Assembly: GCA_934630985.1 (NCBI GenBank)
Contig: CAKTXO010000060.1
Location: 1 to 8,284, forward strand
From: an uncultured Oscillospiraceae bacterium
Lineage (GTDB): Bacteria > Bacillota > Clostridia > Oscillospirales > Oscillospiraceae
DNA: 8,284 bases
Direction: 5' to 3'
Position numbers and translations under genes: made by a program. Below, one piece after another: positions 1 to 5,785 of the stretch (position 1 is its first letter; the number at the start of each line of letters is the position of its first letter). The notes beneath the pieces were generated by a model that was not told the DNA's origin, searched no databases, and saw only the letters and a program-made list of their open reading frames with translations.

Positions 1-1386
1 GAGCGGCGTACCTTCAACGCCTACTTCCACTATTTCCGGGACGCGTTTCTCTCCCTGAACACCCGGCAGGAGGACGTGCTCCCCGGTGAGGCACTGCTTC
101 TGTGGCTGGCGCTGTACCCCTACAAGGATCTGGGTCGGCTCACCACCGGCGATCTGCGCAAGAGCATCGCCGATCTCTGGGAAGACATGGTTACCTCCTC
201 CAAGGATGACGGGGTGAAGGTACAGACCAAGGCCGAGGACGAGACCAAGGCCAGCATCGTCAGCCGGCTGGTTTCCAGCCTGGATGTCCTGCATGTGGCC
301 TTCATCCACCAGCTGAAGCCGGCGCAGAGCGCCTGGGTGCTGGGGCATGAGGACGGCCGGAACCATATTGAGTCCGTCTTTGGAGACCGGATTCTGGTGC
401 GCAGCTATTACGACGCCAACACCACGGAGATCGCCGAGCAGAAAATCGAGCAGGCTGTGGCCGAAGGGGCCCAGGTGGTTTTCACCACCGCGCCTCCCCT
501 GTGCACCGCCACCCTGAAGGCCGCGGTGAAATATCCCAAGGTGCGGTTCCTGAACTGCTCCGTGGATCAGGCCTATTCCAGCATCCGCACCTACTATGGA
601 CGAATTTATGAGGCCAAGTTCATCACCGGCGCCATTGCCGGCGCCATGGCGGGGGACGATCGGATCGGCTACATTGCCTCCTATCCCATCTTCGGTGTGC
701 CCGCCTCCATCAACGCCTTCGCCCTGGGTGCCCAGATGACCAATCCCCGGGCCCAGATCGAGCTGCGCTGGTCCTGCGTGGCCGGAATGCCCCAGGCGGA
801 TTTCCTGGCCGACGGCATCCGGGTAGTATCCAACCGGGACACCCCCACCCAGTCGAAAATGTACCTGGATTTTTGCAGCTACGGCACTTATCTCATGGAC
901 AGCCGGGGGGATCTGGTGCCCCTGGCAAGTCCCGTGTGGGTCTGGGGCAAGTTCTATGAGTTCGTCATCCGCAGCATTCTCTCCGGCGGCTGGAAGCGGG
1001 ATAAGGCGGACACCACCGCCCTGAACTACTGGCTGGGCATGGACAGCGGTGTCATCGGCGTTGGCCTGTCCGACAAGCTTCCGGAGGGTGTCCGCCAGCT
1101 GGCAAACCTGCTGAAAACCGGCATGGAGCAGGGCGTCATCGACCCCTTCGCCCGTAAGATCATCGCCCAGGACGGCACCGTGAAAAACGACGGCACCAAG
1201 CGTTTTACCCCCACCGAGGTGCTGCACATGGACTGGCTTTGCAGCAACATCGCCGGCTCCATCCCGCCCTTTGAGGATATTCTTCCCGTCTCCCAGCGGA
1301 TGGTGCGCCAGCTGGGCATTTACCGGGATTCCATCCCGCCGGAAAAGGAGGTCGTGATCCGTGAAGATACTGGCCATCTCCGATGA
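1..1386 (+). CDS. BMP/PnrA-like domain protein with N-terminal extension (5' truncated by window)
   Basis: The reading frame is open from base 1 to the TGA at 1384-1386, giving 461 visible residues, so the true start lies upstream; the GTG at 76 has no good ribosome site and sits inside the frame. From about visible residue 95 the protein resembles the BMP (PnrA/Med) periplasmic-binding fold. A strand LDVLHVAFIHQ starts the fold, TEIAEQKIEQAVAEGAQVVF follows, then YEAKFITGAIAGAMAG at about 203-218, matching the usual E..fLaG.lAG segment, and a C-terminal MEQGVIDPF. Family members are mostly lipoprotein binding proteins of nucleoside ABC importers. Here about 95 residues of soluble, partly helical sequence (including ALYPYKDLGRL) precede the fold, and no signal peptide or lipobox is visible, although the real N-terminus is not. 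The usual early Asn-Asp ligand motif is not evident; WVLGHEDGR occupies that area. A cytoplasmic sensor or regulatory role, as for Bacillus Med, is possible but inferred. The last 26 bases overlap the next gene. Confidence 0.75.
   Translation, partial: ERRTFNAYFHYFRDAFLSLNTRQEDVLPGEALLLWLALYPYKDLGRLTTGDLRKSIADLWEDMVTSSKDDGVKVQTKAEDETKASIVSRLVSSLDVLHVAFIHQLKPAQSAWVLGHEDGRNHIESVFGDRILVRSYYDANTTEIAEQKIEQAVAEGAQVVFTTAPPLCTATLKAAVKYPKVRFLNCSVDQAYSSIRTYYGRIYEAKFITGAIAGAMAGDDRIGYIASYPIFGVPASINAFALGAQMTNPRAQIELRWSCVAGMPQADFLADGIRVVSNRDTPTQSKMYLDFCSYGTYLMDSRGDLVPLASPVWVWGKFYEFVIRSILSGGWKRDKADTTALNYWLGMDSGVIGVGLSDKLPEGVRQLANLLKTGMEQGVIDPFARKIIAQDGTVKNDGTKRFTPTEVLHMDWLCSNIAGSIPPFEDILPVSQRMVRQLGIYRDSIPPEKEVVIREDTGHLR
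1344..1350 (+). promoter_or_regulatory. Ribosome binding site for the metallophosphoesterase, inside the upstream gene
   Basis: AAAGGAG ends 10 bases before the GTG at 1361. It lies within the last codons of the BMP-domain gene and supports the GTG start, which creates the 26-base overlap. Confidence 0.7.
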
Positions 1387-2041
1387 AGAATGCCCTGCCC
1401 TCTGGGATTACTACACGCCGGGCAGGCTCAGCGGCTACGACCTGATTCTGTCCTGCGGGGACTTGAAGGCCAGCTACCTGAGCTTTCTTGTCACCATGGC
1501 AAAGTGCCCGGTGCTGTATGTCCATGGCAATCACGACACAAGCTATGACCGGCATCCCCCGGAGGGCTGCGACTGCATCGACGACCACATCGTGGTCTAT
1601 AACGGCATCCGCATTCTGGGTCTGGGGGGCTGCCGCCGGTATCACCCCGGCGCCCATCAGTACACCGAGCGGGAAATGCACCGCCGGATTCAGAAGCTCT
1701 CCTGGAAGCTGAAGCGGCTGGGCGGTGTGGACATCGTGGTCACTCACGCCCCACCGGCGGGACTGGGAGACGCGGAGGATCCGGCTCACTGGGGCTTTGA
1801 GGCTCTGGTGAAGCTGCTGGATGAATATCACCCGGCCTACCTGGTGCACGGCCACGTCCATACCTCCTATGACCATCGGCTGCCCCGGGAGATTCAATAC
1901 CAGGACACCAAAATACTCAACGCCTGTGAGCGTTATGCCTTTGAGATTCCCGACCGGGAAATTCCCCTGAAGCAGATGTATCAGGTGATTTACAAAACCC
2001 GCAGACCGGCGGAATCCCATACCGGCATGATTCTGCGCTGA
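1361..2041 (+). CDS. Metallophosphoesterase (calcineurin-like), 226 aa
   Basis: The protein carries the metal-binding motifs of the calcineurin-like phosphoesterase superfamily in order: D8 in ISDEE, G33-D34 in SCGDLK, G56-N57-H58-D59, T128-H129 in VTHAPP, and H163-G-H-V-H167. These residues normally hold a dinuclear metal centre that hydrolyses phosphomono- or diesters; the substrate cannot be told from sequence. The first motif is Asp-Glu-Glu where the superfamily usually has Asp-x-His, so one metal ligand appears changed from His to Glu (E10). No signal peptide or membrane segment is seen, so the protein should be cytoplasmic. The GTG start is chosen because AAAGGAG precedes it by 10 bases and because the first beta strand (KILAIS) begins immediately. 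It overlaps the BMP-domain gene by 26 bases and is followed after 15 bases by the DUF2461 gene, consistent with one transcript. Family assignment is firm; function is open. Confidence 0.88.
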   Translation: MKILAISDEECPALWDYYTPGRLSGYDLILSCGDLKASYLSFLVTMAKCPVLYVHGNHDTSYDRHPPEGCDCIDDHIVVYNGIRILGLGGCRRYHPGAHQYTEREMHRRIQKLSWKLKRLGGVDIVVTHAPPAGLGDAEDPAHWGFEALVKLLDEYHPAYLVHGHVHTSYDHRLPREIQYQDTKILNACERYAFEIPDREIPLKQMYQVIYKTRRPAESHTGMILR

Positions 2042-2056
2042 AAGGAACGCATCCCT

Positions 2057-2704
2057 ATGTTTACCGGCTTTACCCCTGAAACCATGGATTTCCTCTGGGG
2101 AATCCGCATGAACAACAACCGGGACTGGTTCACCCAGCACAAGGGTGACTACGTCCGCACCCTGTACGAGCCTATGAAGGAGCTGGGGCAGGCGGTATTC
2201 CAGCCCTTTCTGGAGCGTCCCGGAAACCTTCTGAAAGTCAGCCGCATCTACCGGGACGCCCGGATGCACCCGCCCACCCCCTACAAGGAAAGTCTGTGGC
2301 TGTGCATCCGCCGGGACGTGGAGTGGTGGGCGGAGAACCCCTGCCTGTACTTCGAGCTGAACCCCGAGGGAGCCAACTACGGTTTCTTCTACTGGAAGCC
2401 CAGAACCGCCGTCCTGGAGGATTTTCGCCGGAACATTTCCGCGAAGCCCGACGACTTTCTGAAGCTGATTTCCGACACTGAGGCCGCCGTAGGCCAGCCC
2501 GTCACGGCCGAGTGCTACAAGCGACCCAAACCCACGGACAATCCGGTCCTTATTCCCTACTTCGCCTGGAAGGGGCAGATCGGCTGCACCCGGGAAATCG
2601 CCCCCGGAGACAGGCTGTTCGGCTCTCAGCTGGAAGAGGAGGTTTCCGGCTTCTTTGAGGCACTTACCCCGCTGTACGAATATTTCAATCAATACACCCT
2701 ATGA
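2057..2704 (+). CDS. DUF2461 family protein (TIGR02453-like), 215 aa
   Basis: The N-terminus, FTGFTPETMDFLWGIRMNNN followed by RDWF at 22-25, is the recognisable opening of the DUF2461 family. Other conserved-looking blocks are SRIYRDARM (62-70), TPYKES (74-79), YFELNPEGANYGFFYW (98-113) and YKRP (154-157). The length of about 215 residues is normal for the family. The biochemical role of DUF2461 proteins is not established as far as I know, so none is assigned. There is no signal peptide or membrane segment, and the many Trp and Tyr residues suggest a compact soluble domain. The ATG start is backed by AAAGGA at 2041-2046, which overlaps the stop codon of the metallophosphoesterase gene. The gap to dapA is 16 bases. 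Its place directly before dapA suggests co-transcription but does not by itself imply a role in diaminopimelate synthesis. Confidence 0.85.
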   Translation: MFTGFTPETMDFLWGIRMNNNRDWFTQHKGDYVRTLYEPMKELGQAVFQPFLERPGNLLKVSRIYRDARMHPPTPYKESLWLCIRRDVEWWAENPCLYFELNPEGANYGFFYWKPRTAVLEDFRRNISAKPDDFLKLISDTEAAVGQPVTAECYKRPKPTDNPVLIPYFAWKGQIGCTREIAPGDRLFGSQLEEEVSGFFEALTPLYEYFNQYTL

Positions 2705-2707
2705 CAC

Positions 2708-2713
2708 TTGGAG
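2708..2713 (+). promoter_or_regulatory. Ribosome binding site that fixes the dapA start
   Basis: TTGGAG lies 7 bases before the ATG at 2721. The same frame is open upstream to an ATG at 2655, but that longer start would overlap the DUF2461 gene by 50 bases, has no good ribosome site and adds residues foreign to DapA. Confidence 0.65.
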
Positions 2714-2720
2714 AAACGCT

Positions 2721-3611
2721 ATGAAAAACACCATTTTTACCGGAATGGCCACTGCCATCGTCACCCCCATGCACACCGACGGTTCCATCGACTATGAGGC
2801 TCTGGGCCGCTTTGTGGAATTCCAGATTGGCTCCGGCATCAACGGCCTGGTGGTCATGGGCACCACCGGCGAAAACGCCACCATCGAGCCGGAGGATCAG
2901 AAGAAGGTCATCGCCTACACCGTAGAGAAGGTGGCCGGACGGGTTCCCGTCATCGCCGGCACCGGCACCAACAACACCGAGCATGTTCTTGCCAACACCC
3001 GCAACGCCTGTCAGGTGGGAGCGGACGCCGTTCTGGTGGTCACTCCCTACTACAACAAGGCCACCCAGAACGGTCTTATCACTCATTTCACCGCCGTGGC
3101 TGACGAGAGCACCCTGCCCGTCATTCTCTACAACGTGCCCAGCCGCACCGGCTGCAATCTGCTGCCCAAGACCGTGGCGAAGCTTTCCGAGCATCCCAAC
3201 ATTGCCGCCATCAAAGAGGCCACCGGAAGTCTGGCTCAGATGATTGAGATCATGCACCTGTGCGGGGACAAAATCGACGTCTACTCCGGCGAGGACGGGC
3301 TCACCGTGCCCATGATGGCCATGGGAGCCAAGGGCACCATCAGCGTGCTCAGCAATGTAGCCCCCCGGCAGTCCGTAGCCATGACCGATGCCTGCCTGCG
3401 GGGAGACTACGCCGCCGCGGCAAAAATGCAGTGTGATCTGCTGCCCCTCATCAACGCCCTGTTCAGCGAGGTCAACCCCATTCCCGCAAAGGCCGCCACC
3501 GCTGCCATGGGCTTCGGTGCGGACGCGCTGCGCCTGCCTCTGACTTCCATGGAAGAGCAGAACCGGGCGGTGCTCTTCGCGGAAATGAGAAAGCTGGGGA
3601 TTGCCCTATGA
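2721..3611 (+). CDS. dapA: 4-hydroxy-tetrahydrodipicolinate synthase
   Basis: DapA condenses pyruvate with L-aspartate-4-semialdehyde, the first committed step of the diaminopimelate/lysine pathway, in the cytoplasm. The 296-residue product has the normal length of this (beta/alpha)8 aldolase-type family. Visible hallmarks are FTGMATAIVTPM at the N-terminus, GTTGE (47-51) with the catalytic Thr, TPYYNK (108-113), YNVPSRTG (137-144) with the catalytic Tyr137 and the substrate-binding Arg142, and the Schiff-base Lys165 in AAIKEATGS. The later SGEDG segment is also typical. The start at 2721 is preferred over upstream starts because of its ribosome site and because it gives the canonical N-terminus. 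The gene ends in ATGA, overlapping the dapB start by 4 bases, a classic sign of translational coupling. Relatives such as N-acetylneuraminate lyase share the fold, but the dapB and dapF neighbours make DapA the clear choice. No lysine riboswitch fits in the 16-base gap upstream. Confidence 0.96.
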   Translation: MKNTIFTGMATAIVTPMHTDGSIDYEALGRFVEFQIGSGINGLVVMGTTGENATIEPEDQKKVIAYTVEKVAGRVPVIAGTGTNNTEHVLANTRNACQVGADAVLVVTPYYNKATQNGLITHFTAVADESTLPVILYNVPSRTGCNLLPKTVAKLSEHPNIAAIKEATGSLAQMIEIMHLCGDKIDVYSGEDGLTVPMMAMGAKGTISVLSNVAPRQSVAMTDACLRGDYAAAAKMQCDLLPLINALFSEVNPIPAKAATAAMGFGADALRLPLTSMEEQNRAVLFAEMRKLGIAL

Positions 3612-4330
3612 GAGCGGTCATCTGCGGTGCCAACGGCGCCATGGGCGCTCTGCTGTGCGGCATTCTGAAAGACGAAGTGGTAGGTCGGGTCAGCATTGAC
3701 GGAAGAAACGGAGCCGCCAGAACCTTTGACGAGCTGGGAACTCTGGATGCGGATATGGTCATTGATTTTTCCCACCACACCGCCATCTCCGCCGTGCTGG
3801 ACTACGCCAAGAAAATCGGCGCGGCTGCCGTCATCGGCACCACCGGCCACACCGAAGAAGAGAAGGCTCTGATTTTTGCCGCCGCCCAGGAAATTCCCGT
3901 GTTTTACAGCGGCAATATGAGCCTGGGCATTGCGGTGCTCTGCCGCCTGGCAAAAGACGCCGCCCGGTATTTCCCGGACGCGGACATTGAGATCGTGGAG
4001 GCTCACCACAATCGGAAGGTAGACGCCCCCAGCGGCACGGCGCTGATGCTTTTCAACGCTATCAAGGAGGTGCGGCCCAACGCCTGGGCCAACTGCGGCC
4101 GCTCCGGCGAGGGCAAACGAACCAAGGAGGAAATCGGCATTTCCGCCCTGCGCATGGGAAGCGTGGTGGGAATGCACGAGGTGATTCTTCACACCGGTAC
4201 CCAGCAGCTGACCCTGCGGCATGAGGCCGTCACCCGAGCCATGCTGGCAGACGGTGCGGTGGATGCCGCCCGATTCCTGCTGGGAAAGCCCGCGGGGCTT
4301 TACAACATGGAAAGCATTCTGAACCAGTAA
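3608..4330 (+). CDS. dapB: 4-hydroxy-tetrahydrodipicolinate reductase
   Basis: DapB reduces the DapA product to tetrahydrodipicolinate with NAD(P)H. The 240-residue protein starts with a Rossmann nucleotide-binding loop, GANGAMG (7-13). It continues with IDFS (52-55), GTTG (77-80) and the substrate-binding signature EAHHNRKVDAPSGT (131-144), which includes the catalytic His133 and Lys137. GMHEVILHTGTQQLTLRHEA near residues 188-207 matches the C-terminal dimer/tetramer domain. It is slightly shorter than the Escherichia coli enzyme (273 residues), as in many Firmicutes, mainly through a shorter nucleotide-binding half. The ATG sits inside the dapA stop region (ATGA, 3608-3611), so translation probably depends on ribosomes finishing dapA. 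The gap to dapF is 13 bases. Cofactor preference (NADH or NADPH) cannot be read safely from the sequence. Confidence 0.96.
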   Translation: MRAVICGANGAMGALLCGILKDEVVGRVSIDGRNGAARTFDELGTLDADMVIDFSHHTAISAVLDYAKKIGAAAVIGTTGHTEEEKALIFAAAQEIPVFYSGNMSLGIAVLCRLAKDAARYFPDADIEIVEAHHNRKVDAPSGTALMLFNAIKEVRPNAWANCGRSGEGKRTKEEIGISALRMGSVVGMHEVILHTGTQQLTLRHEAVTRAMLADGAVDAARFLLGKPAGLYNMESILNQ

Positions 4331-4343
4331 AGGAGCGAAAACC

Positions 4344-5120
4344 ATGCAAGTAACCTATATGAACGGTGCGGGCAATGATTTCATGGTCATGGATGCCCGG
4401 GGACAGCAGCCGGACTTTGCCAAGCTGGCCGTCGAGTTATGTAAACTTTCCAACGCCGATGGCTTTATGGCAGTGGATGACTCCGAGAAAGCCGATTTCC
4501 GGCTCCATTTTTACAATGCCGACGGCTCCCGTGGCGAAATGTGCGGCAACGGTGCCCGGTGCATCTGCCGCTACGCTTATGACCACGGCATTGCCGGAAA
4601 GACCATGGTGGTGGAAACCGACGCCGGGCTGGTGCCGGGTGAGCGGCTGGACGAGAACACCTACCGGGTGCAGCTGAACAATCCCGGCGTTCTGGATTTG
4701 CACCGGAAGGGCGACATTGCCTATGTGGAGCTGGGAAATCCCGGCGTGCCCCACGCCGTGGCTGCGTACAAAGGCGACCTGTGGGCGGATGCGGATTCTC
4801 TCCGTGAGGAAATGCGGGCTCTGCGCTTTGACCCGGCCTTCCCCAAGGGAGCCAACGTAAATTACTACCAGCCTCTGGAGCCGGGAGTGGTGCGGATTCT
4901 CACCTTTGAGCGAGGGGTGGAGGACTTTACTCTGGCCTGTGGCACCGGCGGCGGCTCCGTGGCCTGTGTGCTGTGGCTGGAAGGGAAGCTTCCCGAGAGC
5001 ACCCTTACCGCCCATAGCCGTGGGGGCACCCTGAAATACACCGTCTCCGGCGGGAACGGTGTCGTTACCTCCCTTCTGCTGGAAGGCCCCACGGAAGTGG
5101 TTCGTACCTACGAAATTTAA
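4344..5120 (+). CDS. dapF: Diaminopimelate epimerase
   Basis: DapF interconverts LL- and meso-diaminopimelate without a cofactor, using two active-site cysteines as acid and base. Both are visible: Cys67 in NADGSRGEMCGNGARC (58-73) and Cys199 in LACGTGGG (197-204). The N-terminal NGAGNDF (7-13), GNPGVPHAV (131-139) and NVNY (171-174) are also standard. At 258 residues it is a little shorter than the common 270-280. The second cysteine loop reads ERGVEDFTLACGTGGGS, where many family members have a Glu-Thr pair shortly before ACGTGA or ACGSGA, so this is a mild variant; both cysteines are intact. The start follows AGGAG at 4331-4335 by 8 bases, directly after the dapB stop. A strong hairpin terminator 11 bases past the stop closes the operon. 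The enzyme supplies meso-diaminopimelate for peptidoglycan and lysine. Confidence 0.95.
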   Translation: MQVTYMNGAGNDFMVMDARGQQPDFAKLAVELCKLSNADGFMAVDDSEKADFRLHFYNADGSRGEMCGNGARCICRYAYDHGIAGKTMVVETDAGLVPGERLDENTYRVQLNNPGVLDLHRKGDIAYVELGNPGVPHAVAAYKGDLWADADSLREEMRALRFDPAFPKGANVNYYQPLEPGVVRILTFERGVEDFTLACGTGGGSVACVLWLEGKLPESTLTAHSRGGTLKYTVSGGNGVVTSLLLEGPTEVVRTYEI

Positions 5121-5131
5121 GCGCAAAAAGT

Positions 5132-5171
5132 ACGCCCAAGGCTGACGGTGTCAGCCTTGGGCGTTTCTTTT
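5132..5171 (+). terminator. Rho-independent terminator after dapF, likely bidirectional
   Basis: A perfect 14-bp inverted repeat, ACGCCCAAGGCTGA (5132-5145) and TCAGCCTTGGGCGT (5151-5164), closes a 5-base loop and runs into TTTCTTTT on the + strand. Read on the - strand, the same stem is followed by ACTTTTTG (from 5131 down to 5124). It could therefore also stop transcripts arriving from the convergent transporter genes. Confidence 0.92.
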
Positions 5172-5214
5172 GAGATAGAATTTTTGAAAGATAGCGGAAT
5201 CTACAGTTTATGCG

Positions 5215-5255
5215 TGTCATTGCGAACCAGTGTCGCAACACTGGTGTGGCAATCC
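5215..5255. repeat. Left TGTCATTGCG...TGGCAATCC repeat unit
   Basis: The unit begins TGTCATTGCG (5215-5224) and ends TGGCAATCC (5247-5255). Inside, ACCAGTG (5226-5232) and CACTGGT (5239-5245) form a perfect 7-bp stem around the loop TCGCAA, and ATTGC (5219-5223) can pair with GCAAT (5249-5253). It is an imperfect palindrome of the dispersed type common in the intergenic DNA of many Firmicutes. An inverted copy lies at 5398-5435. I see no coding function. Confidence 0.7.
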
Positions 5256-5302
5256 CCCGGATATTCCGAAAACTGCCAAAGGCGACCTCATCCGCCCGAC
5301 CG

Positions 5303-5397
5303 GCACCTAATACACTATTGTGCAATTGCCACTGGCAATTGATGAATTCTAATTCGCTGCGCGGAGCACCACCCCTCTCAGGAGAAGGCTTAGGTGC
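5303..5397. repeat. Inner 95-bp segment with 8-bp inverted ends
   Basis: GCACCTAA (5303-5310) and TTAGGTGC (5390-5397) are perfect inverted ends. They enclose a palindrome at 5323-5341, a GAATT-CT-AATTC dyad at 5344-5355 and a stretch, CCCCTCTCAGGAGAAGGCTT, that resembles the end of other clostridial intergenic repeats. It lies between the two TGTCATTGCG units and abuts the right one, which suggests nesting. Element boundaries are inferred. Confidence 0.45.
5323..5341. repeat. 19-bp palindrome CAATTGCCA-C-TGGCAATTG
   Basis: Two perfect 9-base arms flank one central base. The arms are AT-richer than their surroundings. It could be a cruciform core of the repeat or a protein-binding dyad, but no gene starts nearby, so a classical operator is unlikely. 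Confidence 0.6.
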
Positions 5398-5435
5398 GGA
5401 TTGCCACGTCGGCCGCTGGCCTCCTCGCAATGACA
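5398..5435. repeat. Right repeat unit, inverted relative to 5215-5255
   Basis: Read on the - strand the unit starts TGTCATTGCG (5435-5426) and ends CGTGGCAATCC (5408-5398), matching both ends of the left unit. The middle differs but again forms a small hairpin, GGCC-GCT-GGCC (5411-5421). Conserved ends with a variable yet self-complementary middle suggest that structure, not primary sequence, is kept. Confidence 0.7.
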
Positions 5436-5455
5436 TACTTCTAACGAATCCGTCC

Positions 5456-5465
5456 CGCAATGACA
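5456..5465. repeat. Third, partial copy of the repeat end (CGCAATGACA)
   Basis: CGCAATGACA at 5456-5465 repeats the outer end of the right unit (5426-5435) exactly, 30 bases further out and in the same orientation. No matching GGATTGCCA partner precedes it within the 30 bases. It is either a truncated copy or an end duplicated by a nested insertion or slippage. Confidence 0.5.
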
Positions 5466-5490
5466 GCTTCTTTCGGTCGCCTGTTCAAAA

Positions 5491-5772
5491 TTAGAAACGA
5501 TACCCCGCTTCCAGCAGTCGGGTCAGAGCCTCGTTGGCCTCTTCGTCAGTGAACAGGCCGGTGAAGCGTTTGTCGATAGCCAGCGCTTCCAGGCTCAGCT
5601 CCAGATGCCCCTGCTTCCGCAGGTCATTGAACCCGTCGCTGAGCCGACGGCCGGCAAGAACCCGCTTGGCCGTTTTCAGGGCTTCGCTATCCGCCGCCGG
5701 GCGGATTCTCACGCCCAACGCCGCCGCCTTTTCCCGGGCGGCAGCCCAGGCGGCAATGAATTTTTCTTCCAT
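5491..5772 (-). CDS. Unrecognised 93-aa protein coupled to an ABC permease gene
   Basis: I do not recognise this protein. It starts at the ATG at 5772-5770, with AAGGAG (complement of 5779-5784) 6 bases before it, and ends with TAA at 5493-5491. The sequence is largely alpha-helical in character: an Ala/Glu/Lys-rich first helix (2-19), RIRPAADSEALKTAKRVLAG (23-42), then SDGFNDL and LELSLEALAIDKRF (57-70), and an acidic LFTDEEANEALTRLLEAGY (73-91). There is no signal peptide, membrane segment or cysteine, so a small cytoplasmic protein is expected. Its ribosome site overlaps the stop codon of the MacB-like permease, arguing for coupled translation in the same operon. The clean start, good ribosome site and well-structured C-terminus support it being real. 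Whether it serves the transporter or is a passenger cannot be told. Confidence 0.75.
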   Translation of the reverse strand: MEEKFIAAWAAAREKAAALGVRIRPAADSEALKTAKRVLAGRRLSDGFNDLRKQGHLELSLEALAIDKRFTGLFTDEEANEALTRLLEAGYRF

Positions 5773-5778
5773 TTTTCG

Positions 5779-5785
5779 CTCCTTA
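5779..5785 (-). promoter_or_regulatory. Stop codon fused to ribosome site (TAAGGAG)
   Basis: Read on the - strand, TAAGGAG contains both the TAA stop of the permease gene (5785-5783) and the Shine-Dalgarno of the 93-aa gene. This arrangement favours re-initiation by the terminating ribosome and supports the chosen start. Confidence 0.75.

Noticed and set aside
1205..2692. A 495-codon open frame on the minus strand across the phosphoesterase and DUF2461 genes
   Set aside because: It lies antisense to two genes with clear family motifs, its translation has no recognisable domain, and long antisense frames are expected in GC-rich coding DNA.
2655..2720. Upstream ATG extending dapA by 22 codons
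   Set aside because: It overlaps the DUF2461 gene, lacks a good ribosome site and adds non-family residues; the ATG at 2721 has a Shine-Dalgarno and gives the canonical N-terminus.
2705..2720. Lysine riboswitch or attenuator before dapA
   Set aside because: The gap is only 16 bases and no alternative hairpins or leader structure are visible.
3407..4345. A 312-codon antisense frame over dapA and dapB
   Set aside because: It mirrors well-conserved dap genes and its translation is low-complexity Gly/His/Val-rich sequence typical of shadow frames.
5184..5207. Possible promoter (TTGAAA ... TACAGT) before the repeat region
   Set aside because: The spacer is only 12 bases, the second box is poor, and no + strand gene follows.
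5172..5490. CRISPR array
   Set aside because: The repeats are inverted, few and unevenly spaced; there is no series of direct repeats with equal spacers and no cas gene.
5065..5494. Small open frames of 64 to 131 codons on both strands across the terminator and repeat region
   Set aside because: They translate repeat and hairpin sequence (for example SLRGGQRPTWQSAP), lack ribosome sites, and are the sort of false proteins such repeats produce.
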